Positions 1 to 5,410 of a DNA stretch of 9,996 bases are shown here, piece after piece. The notes under the pieces are model-generated. The model was not told the DNA's origin. It worked only from the letters and a program-made list of their open reading frames with translations, and did no database searches. Both the position numbers and the translations under genes were made by a program. How positions within the stretch are numbered: position 1 is the first letter of the stretch; the number at the start of each line of letters is the position of its first letter. Location: contig JAAVDT010000061.1 in the NCBI GenBank assembly GCA_014801655.1, positions 83,114 through 93,109 of the forward strand. Direction: 5' to 3'. The DNA comes from Bacteroides sp. Lineage in GTDB: Bacteria; Bacteroidota; Bacteroidia; Bacteroidales; Muribaculaceae.

Positions 1-276
1 TTCTTAGAACTTATGGATTTGAAAGCCTACGGAACTCTTTTTGTCGGCTTGCGCCTCAAATCTACGGAGCGACACGGAACGGACACGGAACTTTTTCCGT
101 TTTGCTTGAATTTGAACCCGCAGGGAGTAGCTGCGCTCTCCAGGCGGAAATCCGCGGAATTTTGAGGGGAGATTGTGGCGGAGCATAGGAAAGCAGGCTG
201 GAAGCATACGGAACTCTATAGAAACTGTTTAATTTAAGGATATGGTCTATCGCGCCAAATAGTGCTCGGAAATGAA

Positions 277-305
277 AATAATTACGCCACAATGGCGCAA
301 TTATT
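277..305. promoter_or_regulatory. Inverted repeat upstream of fic (operator or terminator-like)
   Basis: Arms 277-289 and 293-305 are 13 bp each with one mismatch and a 3-nt spacer. Seven Ts follow at 311-317, five bases past the stem. The element lies just before the -7 box of fic, so it could be an operator, perhaps for the winged-helix N-terminus of the Fic protein itself, or a weak terminator for upstream transcription. The second copy at 4196-4224 keeps the pairing. The role is inference; the symmetry is seen directly. Confidence 0.5.
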
Positions 306-318
306 CACTGTTTTTTTC

Positions 319-326
319 TAATTTTG
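319..326 (+). promoter_or_regulatory. Bacteroidetes -7 box for fic
   Basis: TAATTTTG fits the Bacteroidetes sigma-ABfr -7 consensus TAnnTTTG and lies 18 nt before the ATG at 345, giving a very short leader. I see no TTTG -33 box at the expected distance (about 296-299), so the assignment rests on one box. Confidence 0.5.
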
Positions 327-344
327 ACGCGATAAACAATAATT

Positions 345-1379
345 ATGACAACTGAAATAGAAATCCTGCAGTTCCTTCATTATAATCCTTTGGCTAAGCG
401 CTCAGAGATTATGCAGTCTTTGTCTAAACAGATAAGCGATAGAACTCTTATGCGCATGCTATCGGAGGCAGCTAAAAGAGGAGATGTTGAAGTGGTGGGT
501 CGCGGGCCCGCGACCAGATATCGGCTATCGCCTCAGGCCCACGTTACAATGGAATTGAATCTCGAAACATATTTTGATGATGACGTGGATGATCGTCAGA
601 TTCAGGAATCATTCAATTTTGAATTACTAAACGATATTCTTCCTAAAGTGGAATTATTTACCCCTGAAGAATTATATCGTCTTGAAGAGGCACAAAATTT
701 ATTCCGAAAGCATCTGTCAGAAATGTCGGAAATTGAGTATCGAAAGGAGATGGAGAGGCTTGGGATTGATTTATCGTGGAAATCCTCCCAGATAGAGGGT
801 AATACATATTCATTGTTAGAGACTGAACGACTGTTGAGAGAAAAACAGACAGCAAGCGGTAAGACTAAAGAGGAAGCTGTGATGCTTCTCAATCATAAGG
901 ATGCTCTCGATTTCATTCTGGATGTTCCGGATTATTTAAAAGATCTTACCGTTGGACGCATTGAGGAAATTCATGCTCTTCTGACAAAGGAATTGGGTGT
1001 GGAGCGAAATGTCCGCCATCGTCGCGTGGGTATAACAGGAACGAATTATACTCCGCTTGATAATGAGTTTCAGATACGTGAGGCACTTGAAGACACTGCT
1101 CGCCTTATAAATGGCAAGAGCAATATTTTCGAGAAAGCCATTCTTGCGCTTGTTTTACTCAGCTACATTCAGGCATTTACCGATGGAAACAAACGCACAG
1201 CTCGGATTGTGAGTAATGGTGTTCTCATTGCGAATGGTTACTGTCCGATATCTTTCCGCACAGTCGACTCGATTGATTATAAAAAGGCAATGTTGATGTT
1301 TTACGAGCAGAACAATATCGCTGCTTTCAAGCGTATATTCATCGACCAATTCCTCTTTGCAGTAAAAACTTACTTCTGA
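345..1379 (+). CDS. Fic-domain protein with N-terminal winged helix
   Basis: A 344-residue protein. Residues 1-64 look like a winged helix-turn-helix. Residues 145-153 (WKSSQIEGN) contain the inhibitory motif (S/T)xxxE(G/N), here S147-xxx-E151-G152, placed before the Fic core as in class II Fic proteins. The flap is RVGITGTNYTPLDN (227-240). The core motif at 275-287 reads IQAFTDGNKRTAR: D280, G281, N282, K283 and R284 fit HxFx(D/E)GN(G/K)R, but position 276 is Gln (codon CAG) where His is usual. Fic proteins typically transfer AMP or another nucleotide part to target side chains, with the His as base, so activity here is uncertain. The Gln may be normal in this wHTH-Fic subfamily; I could not check. 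The ATG at 345 follows a -7 box closely. The gene is monocistronic and flanked by direct repeats. It is visibly more AT-rich than the minus-strand operon, consistent with an accessory origin. No antitoxin gene adjoins it; regulation is probably intramolecular. Confidence 0.9.
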   Translation: MTTEIEILQFLHYNPLAKRSEIMQSLSKQISDRTLMRMLSEAAKRGDVEVVGRGPATRYRLSPQAHVTMELNLETYFDDDVDDRQIQESFNFELLNDILPKVELFTPEELYRLEEAQNLFRKHLSEMSEIEYRKEMERLGIDLSWKSSQIEGNTYSLLETERLLREKQTASGKTKEEAVMLLNHKDALDFILDVPDYLKDLTVGRIEEIHALLTKELGVERNVRHRRVGITGTNYTPLDNEFQIREALEDTARLINGKSNIFEKAILALVLLSYIQAFTDGNKRTARIVSNGVLIANGYCPISFRTVDSIDYKKAMLMFYEQNNIAAFKRIFIDQFLFAVKTYF

Positions 1380-1421
1380 ATGGCATTGCCCCTGCTTTCC
1401 TAAGCCGTTATCAGTGTGTTA

Positions 1422-1622
1422 TCGTTTATTGGAACTTGGGGATTTGAAAGCCTACGGAACTTTTTTATCGGCTTACGCCTCAAATATACGGAGCGAAACG
1501 GAACGGACACGGAACTTTTTTGTTTTTCCGGTTTGCTTGAATTTGAACCCGCGGGGACTCGCTACGCTCTCCAGGCGGAAACCCGCGGAATTTTGAGGGG
1601 AGATTGTGGCAGAGCATAGAAA
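1422..1622 (+). repeat. Interspersed repeat copy B downstream of fic
   Basis: Direct copy of the family, same orientation as 1-195, beginning about 43 bp after the fic stop. It has the same landmarks: the ggatttgaaagcctacgga motif, the ACGGA cluster (about 1478-1513), the tttgcttgaatttgaac block, and the gaattttgagggg end. Similarity to copy A stops near 1622, and the 159-bp fic promoter segment is absent. With copy A it flanks fic directly, so recombination between the two could in principle remove the gene. Confidence 0.8.
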
Positions 1623-1646
1623 GTGGGCCAAACGATTCCTTTTCCC

Positions 1647-1708
1647 CGGAGCTTTACCCGCTCCGTAGGGACGCACGGCTCGTGCGTCCGATTGATAATC
1701 AATGTGCT
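1647..1708. repeat. Two-hairpin REP-like element, copy 1
   Basis: Hairpin 1 is cggagc (1647-1652) with gctccg (1660-1665). Hairpin 2 is ggacgcacg (1669-1677) with cgtgcgtcc (1681-1689), a perfect 9-bp stem with a 3-nt loop. The following bases, cgattgataatcaatgtg, also recur in the second copy at 4405-4468. No T-tract follows, so it is not a standard terminator. It resembles short palindromic repeats scattered between genes in Bacteroidales; that comparison is from memory. Confidence 0.7.
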
Positions 1709-1788
1709 ATTATTGGAGTGTGGGGGCTGTGTGTCTTATGTTCTTATGCCGGTGCAGCTCGGGATTTCAAAAAATTTTTGGTGCGTTG

Positions 1789-1818
1789 TTTGATTTTAAA
1801 TTTTTATTTGTAATTTTG
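1789..1818 (+). promoter_or_regulatory. Bacteroidetes promoter upstream of LRR leader
   Basis: TTTG at 1789-1792, 18 nt, then TAATTTTG at 1811-1818. Both boxes of the TTTG / TAnnTTTG consensus are present at close to the usual spacing. Transcription would begin near 1825, about 440 nt before the LRR start codon, so the transcript has a long leader or is a separate RNA. Confidence 0.6.
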
Positions 1819-1898
1819 CCGTTGCAGATTTCATCACAGACCGCCACGCCAGAAATCAGCTCTGAGCGTCCGCAATGAGCTATTTTTCAGGTCTGGGG

Positions 1899-1930
1899 TT
1901 TGAGGGTGGGATTTGCAAACATATTTTTTG
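1899..1930 (+). promoter_or_regulatory. Possible second promoter in LRR leader
   Basis: TTTG at 1899-1902, 19 nt, then TATTTTTTG at 1922-1930, which is the -7 consensus with one extra T. Weaker than the 1789-1818 candidate. If used, transcription starts near 1936, shortly before the candidate structured RNA. Confidence 0.3.
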
Positions 1931-1981
1931 AAAGCGTTTATCCGCGCTGATTCTTGACTGCTTGAAATTCTCGCAAAATTT

Positions 1982-2200
1982 CTACCGATAGGCAAGGATT
2001 GAGCAACGGGTAGATGCCCGTGGTTTATGTAAGATTACCCTGCATCCGGTCAGGCGTCTCGGGAGAGATGTAGCCGGACGCATTGTGGTTGCGCATATTC
2101 TGGCGTGGGCTTCTGCACGTTGCCGTCTGACTATCGGTGGGCACATGCGAGAAGCCTCAAGCAGTAGGACGGCAACAGATACAGATTCCCACGTTTTCTG
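1982..2200 (+). ncRNA. Candidate structured RNA or leader before the LRR gene
   Basis: The roughly 450 bp between promoter and LRR gene contain several long complementary segments: 1982-1991 with 2131-2140 (10 bp, one G-U), acggg 2006-2010 with cccgt 2017-2021, 2042-2049 with 2074-2081 (one mismatch), cgtggg 2104-2109 with cccacg 2188-2193, and gttgccgtc 2119-2127 with gacggcaac 2168-2176 (9 bp perfect). The first and last of these cross, so they form a pseudoknot or are alternatives. The last helices are followed by a U-rich stretch (2194-2204). It could be a free small RNA, perhaps of the Bacteroidales-1 / 6S-like kind, or a 5' leader. I do not recognise a riboswitch core, tmRNA, RNase P or SRP signature. 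Some such pairings are expected by chance in this length. Confidence 0.3.
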
Positions 2201-2267
2201 TTTTATAATCATCAACTTAGTGCCAACGAGGGGAAGACCGCGGCCATCAAAAAACATTTTTCAAACA

Positions 2268-3812
2268 ATGAGAAAACCATTACTCGCCATGCTGCTTGCC
2301 ATGCTCTCATGTCTTGCAGCAAGCGCCGCCGTCGGCGACACATTCACCTCCGGCGATCTGACTTTCACTATTACTTCAGAATCCCCTGCCGAAGTCTCGG
2401 TCAAGGCAACCGATGCAAAAACCATATCCGGAGATGTTGTTATTCCCTCAACCATTACCGACAACAGCATAACCTACTCTGTTACATCCGTTGATGACAA
2501 TGCTTTTTTTTCCGCATCTTTGATAACATCCATTTCAATTCCTCAAACTGTTACCAAAATCGGAAGCTACGCCTTTCAGAGCTGTACAAATTGTCAGGCT
2601 ATTAACATTCCTGACAATGTGACAACTATTGGTGTGGCTGCGTATTCAAATTTGGCGAAGATTGCAGCATTTTCAATAAGTGAAGATAATGAATACTATA
2701 CTGTTGTTGACGGAGCTTTATATAATAAGAATAAAAATAGGATTATTGCATATCCCGGAGGAAAAACAGATGCAAATTTTGACATTCCTATGGGTGTAGA
2801 TACAGTTTCGACTAATTGTTTTATAAATAACAAATATTTAGAATCAGTAACAATTCCCGATGGCGTCACTAATATTATGTTTCGAGCATTTAGAGGGATT
2901 GATAAGCTTAAATCTATCAGTCTGCCCGGTTCATTGAAAACGGTTGGCTATGGTGCATTTTGTGATTGTAAATCTTTAACAGAGATTCTGACCATTGACT
3001 CTTCTAATTCTTTTTATTCAGAGGATGGCGTGCTGTATAACTGGACCAACAAAACAAATTTAGTTCAATATCCGGCAGGCAAAAGTGATGTGGAATTTGT
3101 AGCACCCTCTACCTTAACTAAAATTGCTGCATATGCGTTTTATGGTTGTTCAACGCTGCAATCAATAACTATTCCTGCGGGAATTGACCAAATCAACGAT
3201 TATACATTCTATAATTGCTCCGATCTGACTAAATTTGTGAATCTTAATCCAACTCCTCAAAGTGTTGGCGAAGGTGCCTTTAATTCGATTAAGTTGTCAA
3301 ATGTAATTTTGTATGTGCCATCGAGTAGCAAGGAAGCCTATGCGTCGGCTAATGTCTGGAATACATTTAAGGAGATTCGCGGCATAGAATTTTACCTCGA
3401 CATCAATGAAGCTACCCTTAGACCTGGCGAAACATTAGATCTTAAAAATAAAATTGTTAATACTGAGGATATCACAATTAAGTCTTTGACTTGGAATAGC
3501 TCAGATACTGACATTGCCACGGTTGATTCCGAAGGTGTGGTTACAGCCGTTGCCGATGGCAAGGCCACAATCACCGTGAGTGCGGTTGATGAAAATGACC
3601 AGACTTATACTGACGAGTGCGAAATAACTGTTGACAGCACTTCGGACATCACTGTTATCACAACCGATAGCAAAGGGGTGATTGACTATTCGGCAGCTTA
3701 TGATGTGTTCACGGTTAATGGTGTGTTGGTTGGAAAAAGTGTTGAATCGCTTGCGCCCGGCCTTTACATCGTGCGCCAGAAGGCAGCCTCAGCAAAAATC
3801 CTTGTGAAGTAA
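2268..3812 (+). CDS. Secreted BspA-like leucine-rich-repeat protein
   Basis: A 514-residue exported protein. Residues 1-21 are a signal peptide (KPLLAMLLAMLSCLAASA; cleavage likely after ASA or ASAA). Residues about 70-370 carry BspA-type (LRR_5) repeats recognisable by ITSISIPQTVTKIGSYAF, LKSISLPGSLKTVGYGAF and LQSITIPAGIDQINDYTF. Two longer insertions (about 134-165 and 243-275) share the pattern D/S-x-YYxxxDGxLYN followed by YPxGKxD. Residues about 375-456 form a bacterial Ig-like (BIG_2) domain (TWNSSDTDIATVDSEGVVTAVADGKATITV). The end, about 475-514, resembles a type IX secretion sorting tail (VNGVLVGKS, APGLYIV, K at the end). BspA-like proteins act at the cell surface in adhesion; the ligand here is unknown. 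ATG 2268 is preferred over the in-frame ATG at 2085 because the signal peptide starts there and the upstream frame looks non-coding. A T8 tract at 2504-2511 could permit slippage. A strong terminator follows. Confidence 0.85.
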   Translation: MRKPLLAMLLAMLSCLAASAAVGDTFTSGDLTFTITSESPAEVSVKATDAKTISGDVVIPSTITDNSITYSVTSVDDNAFFSASLITSISIPQTVTKIGSYAFQSCTNCQAINIPDNVTTIGVAAYSNLAKIAAFSISEDNEYYTVVDGALYNKNKNRIIAYPGGKTDANFDIPMGVDTVSTNCFINNKYLESVTIPDGVTNIMFRAFRGIDKLKSISLPGSLKTVGYGAFCDCKSLTEILTIDSSNSFYSEDGVLYNWTNKTNLVQYPAGKSDVEFVAPSTLTKIAAYAFYGCSTLQSITIPAGIDQINDYTFYNCSDLTKFVNLNPTPQSVGEGAFNSIKLSNVILYVPSSSKEAYASANVWNTFKEIRGIEFYLDINEATLRPGETLDLKNKIVNTEDITIKSLTWNSSDTDIATVDSEGVVTAVADGKATITVSAVDENDQTYTDECEITVDSTSDITVITTDSKGVIDYSAAYDVFTVNGVLVGKSVESLAPGLYIVRQKAASAKILVK

Positions 3813-3866
3813 AAAGTTACAGTTAGAATACGGATAGCGATTTCGCATCGCATCTGCATTGTCAGT

Positions 3867-3910
3867 CGCCCGCCATTGGTCAAAGTCTTTGACCTCGGCG
3901 GGCGGTTTTT
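3867..3910 (+). terminator. Rho-independent terminator of the LRR gene
   Basis: Outer stem cgcccgcc (3867-3874) with ggcgggcg (3897-3904), inner stem ggtcaaa (3878-3884) with tttgacc (3888-3894), then five Ts at 3906-3910. It sits about 55 nt past the LRR stop. A clear intrinsic terminator for plus-strand transcription. Confidence 0.9.
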
Positions 3911-3915
3911 GATTA

Positions 3916-4263
3916 TTCTTTATTGGAACGTATGGATTTTAAATCCTACGGAACCTTTTTGTCGGCTTGTGCCTCAAATATACGGAGCGAAACGGAACGG
4001 ACACGGAACTTTTTCCGGTTTCCTTGAATTTGAACCCGCAGGGAGTCGCTGCACTCTCCAGGCGGGAAACCCGCGGAATTTTGAGGGGAAAGTGCGGCGG
4101 AGTGTAGGAAAGCAGGCTGGAAGCATACGGAACTCTATAGAAACTGTTTAATTTAAGGATATGGTCTATCGCGCCAAATAGTGCTCGGAAATGAAAATAA
4201 TTACGCCGCAATGGCGCAATTATTCACTGTTTTTTTCTAATTTTGACGCGATAAACAATAATT
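3916..4263 (+). repeat. Interspersed repeat copy C with orphan fic promoter segment
   Basis: Third direct copy, beginning six bases after the LRR terminator. It matches copy A throughout, including the 159-bp fic upstream segment (4105-4263 versus 186-344, one difference). The match stops exactly at the base before the fic start codon; no ATG or fic sequence follows. Instead the sequence continues directly into the middle of repeat copy D. The inverted repeat (4196-4224) and -7 box are retained. Confidence 0.85.
4238..4245 (+). promoter_or_regulatory. Orphan copy of the fic -7 box
   Basis: TAATTTTG, identical to 319-326 and in identical surroundings, but with no gene downstream. If active it would transcribe repeat copy D and the REP element toward the 3' end of the convergent HAD gene, giving a short non-coding or antisense RNA. 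Confidence 0.4.
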
Positions 4264-4264
4264 T
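4263..4264. other. Apparent deletion junction where a second fic gene is missing
   Basis: Left of this point the sequence aligns with the bases just before the fic ATG (ending at 344). Right of it the sequence aligns with repeat copy B from about 1525 (tttccggtttgc versus tttcggtttgc here). The corresponding interval in the intact cassette, about 345-1524 or 1180 bp, is absent. A few Ts make the exact junction ambiguous by one to three bases. An ancestral arrangement without fic, later filled at 345, would give the same alignment, so direction is inferred. Confidence 0.6.
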
Positions 4265-4350
4265 TTCGGTTTGCTTGAATTTGAACTCGCGGGGGACTCG
4301 CTGCGCTCTCCGGGCGGAAATCCGCGGAATTTTGAGGGGAGATTGTGGCA
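4264..4350 (+). repeat. Interspersed repeat copy D, 3' half only
   Basis: Starts inside the repeat at the tttgcttgaatttgaac block and runs through the gcgga-aa-tccgc hairpin and gaattttgagggg to gattgtggc, where similarity ends. The 5' half with the ACGGA cluster is missing, consistent with loss at the junction with copy C. Bases 4351-4404 hold nothing I recognise. Confidence 0.75.
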
Positions 4351-4404
4351 TGTAGAGTTGCTGCACAATGCTGCTTACTTAGCTAATCAAGAGAGGTTGT
4401 TTTC

Positions 4405-4495
4405 ATTCGGGCTTTACCCGAATTGTAGGGACGCACCCTGGTGCGTCCGAATTGATAGTCAGTGTGTTGCGGACGCACCAGGGTGCATCCCTACA
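4405..4495. repeat. Two-hairpin REP-like element plus inverted partner, copy 2
   Basis: Hairpin 1 is attcggg (4405-4411) with cccgaat (4417-4423). Hairpin 2 is ggacgcacc (4429-4437) with ggtgcgtcc (4440-4448). After the shared gattgata-tca-tgtg spacer a second palindrome follows in reverse: 4470-4495 is the reverse complement of 4424-4449 with one mismatch (26-bp arms, 20-bp spacer). The unit thus resembles a REP doublet or a MITE-like palindrome. It lies in the 3' space between convergent genes and could act as a bidirectional transcription or mRNA-decay barrier, although no T-tract is present on either side. Confidence 0.75.
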
Positions 4496-4547
4496 AAGAG
4501 AGGGGAGCCCTATAAGGTTTAATCACTGTGTGTGGAGGGGATTTTGC

Positions 4548-5384
4548 TTAGGGGGTGAAGGTGGCGGCGAGGTAGTGGGCTACGGCGTTGGTGTCGTTGG
4601 CGGGGATTATGGTGGTGGCGGCGGCTTGGACTTCGGGGAGGGCGTTGGCTACGGCTACGGCGGTGTCGGCTACGGCCATCATGGGGAGGTCGTTGAGGTT
4701 GTCGCCAAACACGGTGAGGCGGTCGGCGCCGATGTGGTGTTTGAGGGCGAGGACGGCGGAGGCTTTGTCGACTCCGGGGGCGAAGACTTCGATGTAGGCG
4801 AGTTGATGGTTGAATATGTCGGGGTAGGCGGAGACTGAGCAGATGCCGGTTTGGCGCAGGTCGTCGGCGAGGGGATAGATTTTGTCGAGTGGCCCGAGGC
4901 CGAGAATCAGGATGGTGTCGGGATGGGTTTGACCTGCTGAGGGTCGGGGGATGATGTGGATTTTTTTGAGGGTGAGGCGGGAGCGCTCGTCGATGAATTT
5001 CTGTTCGCGCGGGGTGGGTCGGCCGTGGAAATAGGCGTGGATTATGCCTGCGCCGGGGGCTATGGTGTAGACCAGGGGTGAGATGCCGAATGTCAGGAAG
5101 CGGTCGGTGATGGTTTGGGCTGTTGCGGGGTCGATGTGGCGTGGATGGATGTAGGTCAGGGTAGAGCGGTCCCACATTGCGGCTCCGGTCATGACTATGG
5201 CGGGTGGGGTGGTGAAGGTGTCGGCCATCAGTGGCTCTACAGTGGCAGGGGTGCGGGCGGTGGCCACGGTGATGAGTGCGCCCTGCCGGCTAAGGCGGGT
5301 GATGATTTCGGCCGATTCTGCGGAGATGAGGCCGCTGCGATTGAGCAGTGTACCGTCCATGTCGGAAACGAAGAGGTGTTTCAT
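4548..5384 (-). CDS. Cof-type HAD phosphatase (HAD-IIB)
   Basis: A 278-residue cytoplasmic hydrolase of the haloacid dehalogenase superfamily, which removes phosphate from sugar phosphates, nucleotides or cofactors through an aspartyl-phosphate intermediate. Motif I is DMDGT with nucleophile D8 and acid/base D10; motif II lies in TVATART (39-45); K207 in GVDKASAVLAL is motif III; motif IV is GDNLNDLPMM with D228 and D232. The long cap between residues about 85 and 200 is the C2b type of Cof/YbiV-like proteins, and the length is normal for them. The substrate cannot be read from the sequence. Last gene of the minus-strand operon, 26 nt after the histidine kinase stop. No hairpin-plus-T terminator is visible past its stop; the REP doublet lies about 50 bp downstream. 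A run of eight Cs (sense strand) sits just before its start. Confidence 0.9.
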   Translation of the reverse strand: MKHLFVSDMDGTLLNRSGLISAESAEIITRLSRQGALITVATARTPATVEPLMADTFTTPPAIVMTGAAMWDRSTLTYIHPRHIDPATAQTITDRFLTFGISPLVYTIAPGAGIIHAYFHGRPTPREQKFIDERSRLTLKKIHIIPRPSAGQTHPDTILILGLGPLDKIYPLADDLRQTGICSVSAYPDIFNHQLAYIEVFAPGVDKASAVLALKHHIGADRLTVFGDNLNDLPMMAVADTAVAVANALPEVQAAATTIIPANDTNAVAHYLAATFTP

Positions 5385-5410
5385 AGTGCGTCGGGGGGGG
5401 ATGGAGGAAG

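Larger units (their letters stand above)
1..344 (+). repeat. Interspersed repeat copy A with fic promoter segment
   Basis: First of four direct copies of an intergenic repeat; it may begin outside the window. Shared landmarks are a 5' ggatttgaaagcctacgga-like motif, a cluster of ACGGA units near 62-92, a tttgcttgaatttgaac block, a small gcgga-aa-tccgc hairpin and the closing words gaattttgagggg and gattgtggc. The part from 186 to 344 matches 4105-4263 over 159 bp with a single difference (A289 versus G4208), whereas the part before 186 differs from the other copies at many positions. Short open frames crossing the repeat on both strands have no recognisable product, so I treat it as non-coding. 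No transposase and no obvious terminal inverted repeats are visible. Confidence 0.85.

Noticed and set aside
1..292. Short proteins encoded by the repeats, with near-identical relatives at 3939-4211.
   Set aside because: They recur only because the DNA repeats recur. They have no start context or domain, and the frames are not kept open equally in all copies.
1669..1689. Rho-independent terminator after fic.
   Set aside because: The hairpin is strong but no T-tract follows on either strand, and the same hairpin recurs as part of a repeat.
1916..1923. Minus-strand promoter (TATGTTTG).
   Set aside because: No matching -33 box at the expected distance and no minus-strand gene for it to drive.
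2204..2209. TATAAT box directly before the LRR gene.
   Set aside because: Bacteroidetes use TAnnTTTG, and no suitably spaced -35-like element is present.
2085..2267. In-frame upstream extension of the LRR protein by 61 residues.
   Set aside because: It would bury the signal peptide inside the protein, the extension has no recognisable domain, and the region looks like a structured leader.
1..4547. Insertion sequence, integron or CRISPR array made from the repeats.
   Set aside because: No transposase or integrase gene, no regular short spacing, and no clear terminal inverted repeats or target duplications were found.
4452..5175. Long open frames on both strands over the HAD gene (Gly/Val-rich on plus, Arg/Pro/His-rich on minus).
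   Set aside because: They are low-complexity shadows of a GC-rich gene; only the HAD frame has conserved motifs.
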